Source of the DNA: JAIMBK01 sp040755975
GTDB lineage: Bacteria > Bacillota > Desulfotomaculia > Desulfotomaculales > Nap2-2B
DNA length: 19,436 nt
Direction of reading: 5' to 3'
Assembly (NCBI GenBank): GCA_040755975.1
Contig: JBFLZY010000054.1
Coordinates: forward strand, 1-19,436
The notes under the pieces were generated by a model. That model had not been told where the DNA came from. It made no database searches and worked only from the letters and a program-made list of their open reading frames with translations. A program made the position numbers and the translations under genes. Within the stretch, counting starts at the first letter, position 1. Each line of letters opens with the position of its first letter. Shown here one piece after another: positions 13,479-19,436 of this stretch.

Positions 13479-14108
13479 TCAAAACACAGCCGCCAGTTTT
13501 TTCGCCCGTTCGACGGCTTCCTGAAGAATGGCCTGGGCCTGGCCGGGCGCGTATTCGTGACCTTCGCAGATCAAGGAGTGAACGTCCGTCACGCCCAGGA
13601 AATTGAGGAGCGCCCTGATGTACCGGTCGGCAAATTCCAGCCGGTCCATTGGCGGCTGGTTATAAAAACCACCCCGGGCGTGGATGTGTACGGCTTTTTT
13701 CCCTTTGACCATTCCCACCGGCCCTTGCTCCGTGTAATAAAAAGTCTTGCCGGCAACCACGATGGTGTCCAGGTAGGCTTTCATCATCGGCGGCAGGGAA
13801 AGATTCCACATGGGCGTAACGAAAACGTATTTATCCGCCGCCAGGAATTCTTCGGTGAAGTCGTTTATTTTCCCTACTTTTTCCTTTTCTACGGAATTCA
13901 GTTCCTCCTGCCGTTGCAGCTTGTCCCACCCTTTGAGCACATCTGCGTCGACCAAAGGGATGGGCTCCTGGTAGACGTTGCGCTCTATAATCCGGTCCCG
14001 GGGATTTTTTTGCCTGTAGACCTGCAGAAATTCCTCCGCCATAGTCAGGCTTTTGGATTCCTTGAGCGGCTTCGGGTTTGCCTTGACGCAAAGTAAGACG
14101 GACATCAT
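13479..14108 (-). CDS. azoR: FMN-dependent NADH-azoreductase-like flavoprotein (AcpD/AzoR family)
   Basis: A 209-aa flavodoxin-fold quinone reductase-type protein. Typical AzoR features are LCVKANPKPLKESKS (FMN phosphate loop), the strand and loop FVTPMWNLSLPPMMKAYLD, and GKKAVHIHARGGFY. It reduces quinones or azo compounds with NAD(P)H and bound FMN in the cytoplasm. The first ATG (two in tandem, 14103-14108) follows AGGAGGTTGA, an almost perfect ribosome binding site. The gap of 226 bp to the next gene upstream suggests its own promoter, but I do not see a clear one. Length is typical. A role in detoxification or redox stress is general family knowledge, not shown here. Confidence 0.85.
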   Translation of the reverse strand: MMSVLLCVKANPKPLKESKSLTMAEEFLQVYRQKNPRDRIIERNVYQEPIPLVDADVLKGWDKLQRQEELNSVEKEKVGKINDFTEEFLAADKYVFVTPMWNLSLPPMMKAYLDTIVVAGKTFYYTEQGPVGMVKGKKAVHIHARGGFYNQPPMDRLEFADRYIRALLNFLGVTDVHSLICEGHEYAPGQAQAILQEAVERAKKLAAVF

Positions 14109-14334
14109 TCAACCTCCTGGTTTTCGATTCCAGACAGCTTTCTCTATTGATTATCTCCAGCTTTCCAGATGGAAATTCCTCATACCCTTGCAGCAATCAA
14201 GAAGGCATCGGGATAACCCCGGTTTAACCCAATCTCAACCACTTCCTGGTAACCTCTTCTGGACAAAACACCGGTCCGGGTAATTGTTTTATGAGCTTAA
14301 GCAAGTAATCGGGAGGGTGCGTCCGGAGAACTTT
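14109..14334 (-). other. Intergenic region with a possible short coding relic
   Basis: On the minus strand about 36 codons without a stop end in SRRGYQEVVEIGLNRGYP, then DAFLIAARV and TGA near 14184. There is no start codon, domain or ribosome binding site. I cannot name a parent gene; it may be chance. No clear terminator for the iron-sulfur flavoprotein gene is visible. Confidence 0.15.
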
Positions 14335-14994
14335 TTACGATTTCTCCCCACCGGCCAACACCTGCTTGCCGGCCTTGATGATCCTGGCAAGTTCAACGGC
14401 CCGTTGGATTGTTTTTCTCCCCGTTTCCAGTCCGTACTCGTCTTCTAACACCCCCAGCCGGTTTTCCCGGTCAAACATCCCGGTGCCCCCTTTGCTGCTG
14501 ACCGCTCCGGCCCCCAGCCCGCTAATCCCGCCCACGGGGATCATCCCCAGGGTAACCATTCCCGACAGGACCGAAAGGAGGGTGGTTTCCAGTCCGGTGT
14601 TGCGAAACCAGGAGACGGCCAAGGCCACCCCGACTTTATCCCTCAAGGCGTTCCGGTACACTTTGCCGTGCAACAAAGCCCGCAGCCGGTCCATAAACCC
14701 GGCGAGATAACCGGAGAGCCTCATAAGATATACCGGGGACGCGAAGACAAGGACGTCAGCTTCCAGGACCCGGGGGTAGACGGCCGGCATGTCGTCCGGG
14801 AGGCTGCAAATCTGTTCCCTCGTCTGTTTAGTCAAGCAAAAGTTGCAATGGCGACAGTCGCTTATGGCCAGTTCCGCCACGGAAAGGGAGTTTATCTCCA
14901 CCTCGTCGTCTTTGACGGCCTCCAGGACCGCTTCCAGATAGGCTGCGGTATTGCCGTTTTTGACGGGGCTGCCGCAAATCCCCAAAACTTTCAT
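14335..14994 (-). CDS. Iron-sulfur flavoprotein (NADPH-dependent FMN reductase fold)
   Basis: A 219-aa flavodoxin-like protein. It opens with MKVLGICGSPVKNGNTAAYL, the FMN-phosphate loop, followed by a cysteine motif CRHCNFC (47, 50, 53) and a fourth Cys63. In iron-sulfur flavoproteins of methanogens and clostridia, four such cysteines bind a [4Fe-4S] cluster. VFASPVYLMRLSGYLAGFMD is the second flavin-contact region. It probably shuttles single electrons or protects against oxidants. The ribosome binding site GGAGGTGG lies inside the cutA 3' end, and the ATG begins 3 nt after the cutA stop, so the two are translationally coupled. The last spacing (9 residues between Cys53 and Cys63) is longer than in the classical family, so cluster type is not certain. 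Confidence 0.85.
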   Translation of the reverse strand: MKVLGICGSPVKNGNTAAYLEAVLEAVKDDEVEINSLSVAELAISDCRHCNFCLTKQTREQICSLPDDMPAVYPRVLEADVLVFASPVYLMRLSGYLAGFMDRLRALLHGKVYRNALRDKVGVALAVSWFRNTGLETTLLSVLSGMVTLGMIPVGGISGLGAGAVSSKGGTGMFDRENRLGVLEDEYGLETGRKTIQRAVELARIIKAGKQVLAGGEKS

Positions 14995-14997
14995 CGT

Positions 14998-15372
14998 TTA
15001 TCCACCTCCGCCTTGATCTTGATTAACGTTGATTTCACCATCCTGGTCATTTTCTTCTTTCAGTTCACTTCTGAGCCATCCCAGGTAATCCGCGCTGCCG
15101 GCCACTACAGGTACGGCAACTATTTCCGGCGTTTCGTAGGAATGGACCTCCTTAATCGCCTCCTCAATCCTGGCATAGAGAGCTTTTTTGCTCTTGATCA
15201 GACAGACCCATTCCTCGGCAGTCTCGATCCTCCCCCGCCACCAATAACTGCTTGTCAACGGCCCGATTACCTGGATACACCCGGCCAGCCTTTTTTCTAA
15301 TAATTTCCTGGCGATCATTTCGGCTTCGTCTTTTTTCTCCGTGGTTGTGAATACCTGGATATATTCTTCCAT
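14998..15372 (-). CDS. cutA: CutA1-type divalent-cation tolerance protein
   Basis: A 124-aa CutA1 protein, forming a trimer of ferredoxin-like folds. YIQVFTTTEKKDEAEMIARK, ACKLLEKRLAGCIQV-type helix, SSYWWRGRIETAEEWVCLIK and SYETPEIVAVPV are characteristic. The family affects tolerance to divalent metal ions, by an unsettled mechanism. The ATG at 15372 follows TTGGAGGTGG at good spacing and lies 22 bp after the methyltransferase stop. The C-terminal tail is longer than usual and ends in four Gly, because its codons also encode the ribosome binding site of the next gene. Same-strand close spacing suggests a methyltransferase-cutA-flavoprotein operon. Confidence 0.93.
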   Translation of the reverse strand: MEEYIQVFTTTEKKDEAEMIARKLLEKRLAGCIQVIGPLTSSYWWRGRIETAEEWVCLIKSKKALYARIEEAIKEVHSYETPEIVAVPVVAGSADYLGWLRSELKEENDQDGEINVNQDQGGGG

Positions 15373-15394
15373 CCAGCTTCCACCTCCAAGATAA

Positions 15395-16045
15395 TTATGT
15401 TGTGGTGAAATGATGAATATGAATATTGTAATGAGGGAAATAAGGATCTTCGATGCTTACCGGAATTATCTTTTCGAAAACTGAACATCCCGTTTTCTTT
15501 TGCCACTCTTCCGCAAAGTTAAAGGTGGCCGGCCGCCCTGGATGAGAAATTACCAGGTTGCCCCCCGGCTTTAAAGTATTGCGGAAGATTTCCGCCAGAA
15601 AAGGGTGGAATTTTGGGGCGTAGAGAATGTCCGAACCGATAATCCAGTCGAACTGCCGGTTCAGGTGGAAATCCCGCCAGTCGGCCAGAAAGCAGGCCGC
15701 TTCGCGCACCCCGTTAGAGCGGGCGTTGGCTGCAGCCAGCTCCAGAGCTTCGGGTTTATAATCGGAAAAGGTCACTTGCGCCCCTTTAAGCCCGCAGACA
15801 ATTCCCGGCAAACCAATGCCGGCCCCCAGTTCCAAAACGCTTTCCCCGGACAAATCAAGGCACTCCCAAATGTATTGGGCCAGCCCCCTGGCGGCAGGCC
15901 ATACCTCCGCCCATAAGGGAATGCTGTCTTCGTCCGCGGGGTCGGTAATCAACTCCTCCACGTTGCCGGCCACCAGTAGCGACAAAGTCAAACCGGGTAA
16001 ATAAACGGTGATCTCCTTTGGGCGCACTTTCCGTCGTCCCGCCAA
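15395..16045 (-). CDS. Class I SAM-dependent methyltransferase (METTL21 / COG3897-like)
   Basis: A 216-aa Rossmann-fold methyltransferase. Motif I is VLELGAGIGLPGIV, motif II acidic end FSDYKPEAL, and motif IV SDILYAPKFHPFLAEIF. NLVISHPGRPA follows. It resembles COG3897-type protein-lysine methyltransferases of the METTL21 family; the substrate is not known. I take TTG at 16045 as start, because AGAGGT is 4 nt upstream and the next in-frame candidate (GTG 18 nt later) lacks a site. TTG is weak, so the start is the least sure part. It appears to head a three-gene operon with cutA and the iron-sulfur flavoprotein. The sequence just upstream is the tail of a decayed hydrolase gene, which ends 2 nt before this start. 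Confidence 0.83.
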   Translation of the reverse strand: MAGRRKVRPKEITVYLPGLTLSLLVAGNVEELITDPADEDSIPLWAEVWPAARGLAQYIWECLDLSGESVLELGAGIGLPGIVCGLKGAQVTFSDYKPEALELAAANARSNGVREAACFLADWRDFHLNRQFDWIIGSDILYAPKFHPFLAEIFRNTLKPGGNLVISHPGRPATFNFAEEWQKKTGCSVFEKIIPVSIEDPYFPHYNIHIHHFTTT

Positions 16046-16047
16046 GG

Positions 16048-16149
16048 CTACCTCTCCTTATCACCATTGCCCAAAAAAGATTTCGCGAAAAAACTTGCCA
16101 CCAGATCCGCCACCTTTTCCTCGGCGCCCCACCAGAAATGATCGGCGCC
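16048..16149 (-). pseudogene. C-terminal relic of a second alpha/beta hydrolase gene
   Basis: The last 33 codons of a hydrolase remain: GADHFWWGAEEKVADLVASF, then FAKSFLGNGDKER and TAG. They match the C-terminus of the intact gene at 12600-13268 (GADHFWWGREEKAADPVANF). Nucleotide identity is high at the start, and the relic begins directly at the catalytic His region. Upstream in frame is a stop (TAA) two codons before, and no further homology is seen. It once preceded the methyltransferase gene, probably as the head of its operon. Confidence 0.8.
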
Positions 16150-16309
16150 AAGTTACAGGCAGGCCTCCAGGGACGGCCCAGCACCCGTTATGGTTGCTGC
16201 GATCCTGACCGTTTCGCCACTCCGTTTCTTCTTGAACTTGACCCATTGCAGATGAAAGAGCTGCTTTCCATCATCTTTCCTGCTGCTTTTGAATAAATTA
16301 ATAGCCCTA

Positions 16310-17346
16310 ATCACCTGGGTTACCCCGGAAAGAAACACGGATACCTCTATTTACTTCGGAGAAAAGAAAACAAATCTAACCAGGCTTACTTTATAAAAAG
16401 ATAAAGAATTTCACCGGGTGGAAATCAAAAACCTGAAGCCCTCCACGCGCTACTGGTACCAGGTGGCGAGCGGCGGCGCCAGGGGTTTCCTGAACTCTTT
16501 TCAGACCCTGCCCGGCCCAACCGGAAAGTACCTGTTCAGCTTCGCCCTTTTCAGCGACACCCACCTCGCTCTCGGGGACAGCATAAAGGACCCCAACGAG
16601 ATTTTGTTCGGCAAGCTTACCGAGCATTCAAGCGAATTGCTCAGCCAAGGCATTTTCGACAGCAAACGCCGGAGCATCGACCTGACCGTAATCCCGGGCG
16701 ACCTTACCGATTCCGCCAGCCGGTTGCAGTTTGTTCATTCAGCACACTATCAAGGACTTCCCGGGGCTTGCGGGGCATTTTTAGCGGGCACATGGACCGC
16801 AGCCTGGTGACCACCAACCGGCTGATGACGTCAAACCTGCCCTACGTAGAACTTGCCGCCACCGTCCAATTCCCCTGCGCCTACGCCATCGTGCGGGTTT
16901 ACGAAAAAGGGTTCGAGTACAACGTATATAAAGTAAGCAGGCTGGATTTGTCTGAAAAGTCCCGGGAAAGAGTGATTTTTAAATCGCTCGGCAGCGCTCT
17001 TTACACCTGGTACGCCTTCGGCGGCATCGGCGACCGGAGCCTTTCCTACTTTAACGGCTCGCTCTACCGCCCCGTGGAATACGAACTTTCCATTACCCTG
17101 GAGCACGCAAGGGCCGCCGAATTATACGAAAACGCCCAATCCCTGGCGGGGGCCAGCCTTACCCCCGCGGCCGAGGCAGGCAAAACAAAAGTCACCCTGG
17201 GCCGCTACGCAGCGAAGTATTTAGCGGCCGAAGCGCAACAGGAACTAGGCGCGTTAGCTTGCCGCGGAAAACTTCTGGTTACCAGACTCGGCAACTACGA
17301 CGTGCCCGGGGAAGTCAAACGATCTGTTGACGGGCAGCTACTTTAA
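16310..17346 (+). pseudogene. Decayed purple-acid-phosphatase-like / metallophosphoesterase gene
   Basis: Plus-strand reading gives ITWVTPERNTDTSIYFGEK, then an in-frame TAA at 16394-16396, then VEIKNLKPSTRYWYQVASGG, which is the fibronectin-like N-terminal domain of purple acid phosphatases. The catalytic part starts with FALFSDTHLAL (metal-binding Asp and His) and VIPGDLTDSAS. The central GNHD motif and its surroundings are missing. After about 16740 the frame shifts, and the C-terminal half resumes with FSGHMDRSLVTT, then NLPYVELAATVQFPCAYAIV, and ends at 17346. So there is a stop, an internal deletion and a frameshift. A short ATG open frame at 16252 (MKELLSIIFPAAFE) could be the old signal peptide. 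Probably a once-exported phosphoesterase. Confidence 0.72.
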
Positions 17347-17355
17347 ACCAAAATT

Positions 17356-18060
17356 TCAAACCAAAAGGTACCTGGCCCGGACTTCTTCATTCCGGCGCAG
17401 TTCATCCACCGTACCCTGATAGCGGATCCGGCCGCGGTCTATCACGTAGCAGCGGTCGGCCAGTTTTAAGGCGGACTTGAGGTTTTGCTCCGCCAGCAGG
17501 ATGGAGATTCCTTCCCCCTTCAGGCGCAGGATCTGCTCCTCCAGTTCCTGCACGATCAGCGGCGCCAGCCCTTCGGTAGGTTCGTCCAACAGCAAAAGCT
17601 CCGGGTTTCCCAGCAGCGCCCGGGCGATGCTGAGCATCTGCTGCTCGCCCCCGCTTAAATAACCTCCCCGCCGCCCCTGGATTTTCTTTAAGGCGGGGAA
17701 AAGTGCAAAAACTTTCGCCAGGTCCCAGGCTTTCCCCGCCGCGGCACCGGAGCGCCTTTCGGCAATCTCCAGGTTTTCGGCCACGGTAAGGTCGGGAAAA
17801 ATCCGGCGATTGTCCGGCACCCACGAAATGCCCAGCCTGGCCACCTGGTAGGTGGGCCGGCCGGCGATTTCTTCTCCTTTAAAAGTGATCTGCCCCCGGC
17901 GGGGAGGGGTTAAACCGATAATACTCCTGATGGTGGTGGTCTTTCCCGCCCCGTTGCGCCCCAAAAGGCAGACCACCTCGCCTCGCCGCACTTCCAGGGA
18001 AACTCCGAAAAGCACGTGGCTCAGCCCGTAAAAGGTTTGTATTTCCTTGACCTGCAGCAT
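17356..18060 (-). CDS. livF: Branched-chain amino-acid ABC transporter ATPase LivF
   Basis: A 234-aa ABC ATPase. Walker A is GRNGAGKTT, the Q-loop region is followed by ISWVPDNRRIFPDLTVAENL (LivF-type), the signature is LSGGEQQ, Walker B is LLLLDEPTEGL and the switch region has AEQNL. It energises uptake of branched-chain amino acids or related amides with LivG, LivM and LivH at the inner face of the membrane. Start and stop of livG overlap by one base as TAATG at 18060, so translation is coupled. The gene ends 10 bp short of a decayed phosphatase on the other strand, and no terminator is obvious there. The solute is not shown, because no binding protein is in the window; urea or amide transporters share this architecture. 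Confidence 0.93.
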   Translation of the reverse strand: MLQVKEIQTFYGLSHVLFGVSLEVRRGEVVCLLGRNGAGKTTTIRSIIGLTPPRRGQITFKGEEIAGRPTYQVARLGISWVPDNRRIFPDLTVAENLEIAERRSGAAAGKAWDLAKVFALFPALKKIQGRRGGYLSGGEQQMLSIARALLGNPELLLLDEPTEGLAPLIVQELEEQILRLKGEGISILLAEQNLKSALKLADRCYVIDRGRIRYQGTVDELRRNEEVRARYLLV

Positions 18061-18797
18061 TAAACTGCTTCCCCCAAGTATGCTTTTTGCACTTCCGGGT
18101 TCTTCCGGACTTCCTCGGGAAGCCCTTCCGCAATGGTCTTCCCCTGGTACATGACCACAATTTTCTGAGCGATGTGGAAAACCACGTCGATATCGTGCTC
18201 GGTAAAGAGGACGGTCAACCCCTCCTGCCCGGCCAGGTTTTCAATGAGCCGCACGGTGGCCCTGGTTTCCTCGGGAGACATTCCGGCCGTCGGTTCGTCC
18301 AAAAGCAGTAACTCCGGCTTGCTGCTCAAGGCGATGGCGATCTCCAGCGCCTTCTGGTCGCCGTAAGAAAGAGAGCTGCAGGGGAGGCCGGCGTAGCCGG
18401 CCAGGCCCACCCTTTCCAAAACGGCCAGGGTTTCCGCGCGCACCAGCTTTTCAGCCGGCGTAAACATGTTCCAGGTTTTGCGCATTTGGGCCAGCGCGGC
18501 CACCTGGACGTTTTCGTAAACGGTCAGGCGTCCGAAGACATTAATCAATTGAAACGAACGGGCCACCCCCCGGCGGCAAATTTTGTGGGGAGCCAGCCCG
18601 GCAATTTCTTTTCCCTTAAACCGGATTTTCCCGGCGTCGGGCCGCAGGTGCCCGGTAATCAGGTTAAACAAGGTGGTTTTCCCGGCTCCGTTAGGGCCGA
18701 TGACGGCCGCCACCTGCCCCTTCTCCACCTTCAGGCTGGCGCCGGCCACGGCCATAAAACCTTCAAAAGACTTCGTTACGTTCTCGACTTCCAACAT
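18060..18797 (-). CDS. livG: Branched-chain amino-acid ABC transporter ATPase LivG
   Basis: A 245-aa ABC ATPase. Walker A is GPNGAGKTT, the Q-loop segment is GVARSFQLINVFGRLTVYEN, the signature is degenerate (LSYGDQK in place of LSGGQ, as usual in LivG), and Walker B is LLLLDEPTAGM with the switch His in TEHDID. I choose the ATG at 18797, which gives the family's usual N-terminus MLEVENVTKSFEGFMAV. An in-frame ATG at 18842 would add 15 residues (MKSGVQNKIKGFVGW) and deeper overlap with livM. With the shorter start, overlap with livM is 35 bp. An AAGGGG site lies 12-18 nt upstream, so the start is moderately sure. It couples to livF by a one-base overlap. Confidence 0.92.
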   Translation of the reverse strand: MLEVENVTKSFEGFMAVAGASLKVEKGQVAAVIGPNGAGKTTLFNLITGHLRPDAGKIRFKGKEIAGLAPHKICRRGVARSFQLINVFGRLTVYENVQVAALAQMRKTWNMFTPAEKLVRAETLAVLERVGLAGYAGLPCSSLSYGDQKALEIAIALSSKPELLLLDEPTAGMSPEETRATVRLIENLAGQEGLTVLFTEHDIDVVFHIAQKIVVMYQGKTIAEGLPEEVRKNPEVQKAYLGEAV

Positions 18798-19436
18798 CCA
18801 GCCCACGAACCCCTTTATTTTGTTTTGTACTCCAGACTTCATTCAGGAAACCTAAAATACCCTGGGGCAAAAACAAGACCACCGCCAGCAGGATAATTCC
18901 CAGCACAAAGAGCCAGTATTCGGTGTACACGCCGACCACCGTGGAAATGACCACGATGGCCGCCGCCCCCAGGAGGGGGCCGGCAAAGGTAAACATGCCG
19001 CCCAAAAGGCACATGATCAAAATTTCGGCGGACTTATTCCAGAAAAGCAGGGCCGGTGAAACGGAACGCTCCAGTACCACAAAAAGAACTCCCGCCACCC
19101 CGGCAAAAAAGCCGGAAAGTACAAAGGCGGCCAGCTGGTGCCGCTTGATATCTACGCCCACGCTTTCACTCCGGGCCGGGTTGTCCCGGACGGCCTGCAG
19201 GGTTAATCCAAAAGGAGAATTAATAATGATATACAGGATCGCCAAAGAGACTGTGCTGATGAAAAAAATAAAGTAGTAGGCTGCGTTAATTGAAGAGAGC
19301 CATTCAGGGACGGGCACGCCGTGGATGCCGTCGTCGCCGCCGGTGAACTTGTACCAGCGGTAAACCACCGCCCACACCAGCTGCCCGAGGGCCAGCGTAA
19401 GCATCCCGAAGTACAGCCCCCGCAGCCGGACGCAAA
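18763..19436 (-). CDS. livM: Branched-chain amino-acid ABC transporter permease LivM, 5' end missing
   Basis: About 224 C-terminal residues of an integral membrane permease. The visible frame continues past the last in-frame Met at 19404 to the right edge (RLRGLYFGMLTLALGQLVWA), a hallmark of LivM, so the true start is outside. Several hydrophobic segments are clear: YYFIFFISTVSLAILYIII, LAAFVLSGFFAGVAGVLF, EILIMCLLGGMFTFAGPLL and YWLFVLGIILLAVVLFL. The EAA-like loop of the family includes NPARSESVGVDIKRHQLAAF. Its C-terminus overlaps livG. It forms the membrane channel together with LivH, which would be expected upstream beyond the right edge. Confidence 0.92.
   Translation of the reverse strand, partial: CVRLRGLYFGMLTLALGQLVWAVVYRWYKFTGGDDGIHGVPVPEWLSSINAAYYFIFFISTVSLAILYIIINSPFGLTLQAVRDNPARSESVGVDIKRHQLAAFVLSGFFAGVAGVLFVVLERSVSPALLFWNKSAEILIMCLLGGMFTFAGPLLGAAAIVVISTVVGVYTEYWLFVLGIILLAVVLFLPQGILGFLNEVWSTKQNKGVRGLDVGSRERNEVF

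Overview
The window reads as chromosomal DNA of an anaerobic Clostridia-type Firmicute, probably of the Peptococcaceae / Desulfotomaculum / Pelotomaculum kind. That is inferred from moderately high GC, strong AGGAGG-type ribosome binding sites, sigma-A-like promoters, many Fe-S and flavin proteins, two radical-SAM proteins, an ANTAR regulator beside a glutamine-synthetase gene, and a PRK06851-type double P-loop ATPase. No rRNA, tRNA, CRISPR array or intact transposase gene is visible.

Layout. 1-1818 (minus): nuoE then nuoF, an NADH-oxidising diaphorase pair; nuoF runs off the left edge. 2077-5628 (minus): a nitrogen unit, glnA-like, then an FMN glutamate synthase, then a small ferredoxin, closed by a terminator. 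The glutamate synthase carries an assembly artefact: 100 N flanked on both sides by the same 127 bp. Collapsing it restores one 521-aa frame. 5629-6560: a divergent regulatory region with two promoters, a palindrome, a leader with mutually exclusive hairpins in front of glnA, and an ANTAR response regulator (plus). 6561-7051: a GC-rich, hairpin-rich stretch with no long gene. 7052-9470: two convergent radical-SAM genes sharing a bidirectional terminator. 9621-10736 (minus): duplicated P-loop ATPase. 11026-12368: a composite pseudogene (acyl-CoA synthetase tail joined to a nitronate monooxygenase tail) and a Mut7-C protein. 12395-12556: two repeat-type elements. 12600-16045 (minus): alpha/beta hydrolase, azoreductase-type flavoprotein, iron-sulfur flavoprotein, cutA, methyltransferase. 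16048-17346: remnants of a second hydrolase and a purple-acid-phosphatase-like gene. 17356-19436 (minus): livM-livG-livF of a branched-chain amino-acid type ABC transporter, livM cut by the right edge.

How it fits together. The strongest biological story is the nitrogen locus. A glutamine-synthetase homologue has lost several canonical metal and ATP ligands. It lies behind a leader that looks able to switch between terminator and antiterminator folds, and opposite an ANTAR protein whose receiver domain has lost the usual phospho-acceptor Asp. The pairing suggests phosphorylation-independent antitermination control of a modified glutamine/glutamate module that uses ferredoxin rather than a GltD subunit. 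The second theme is gene decay: at least three loci (11026-11458, 16048-16149, about 16310-17346) are truncated or frameshifted remnants, one of them a relic paralogue of an intact gene 3.4 kb away.
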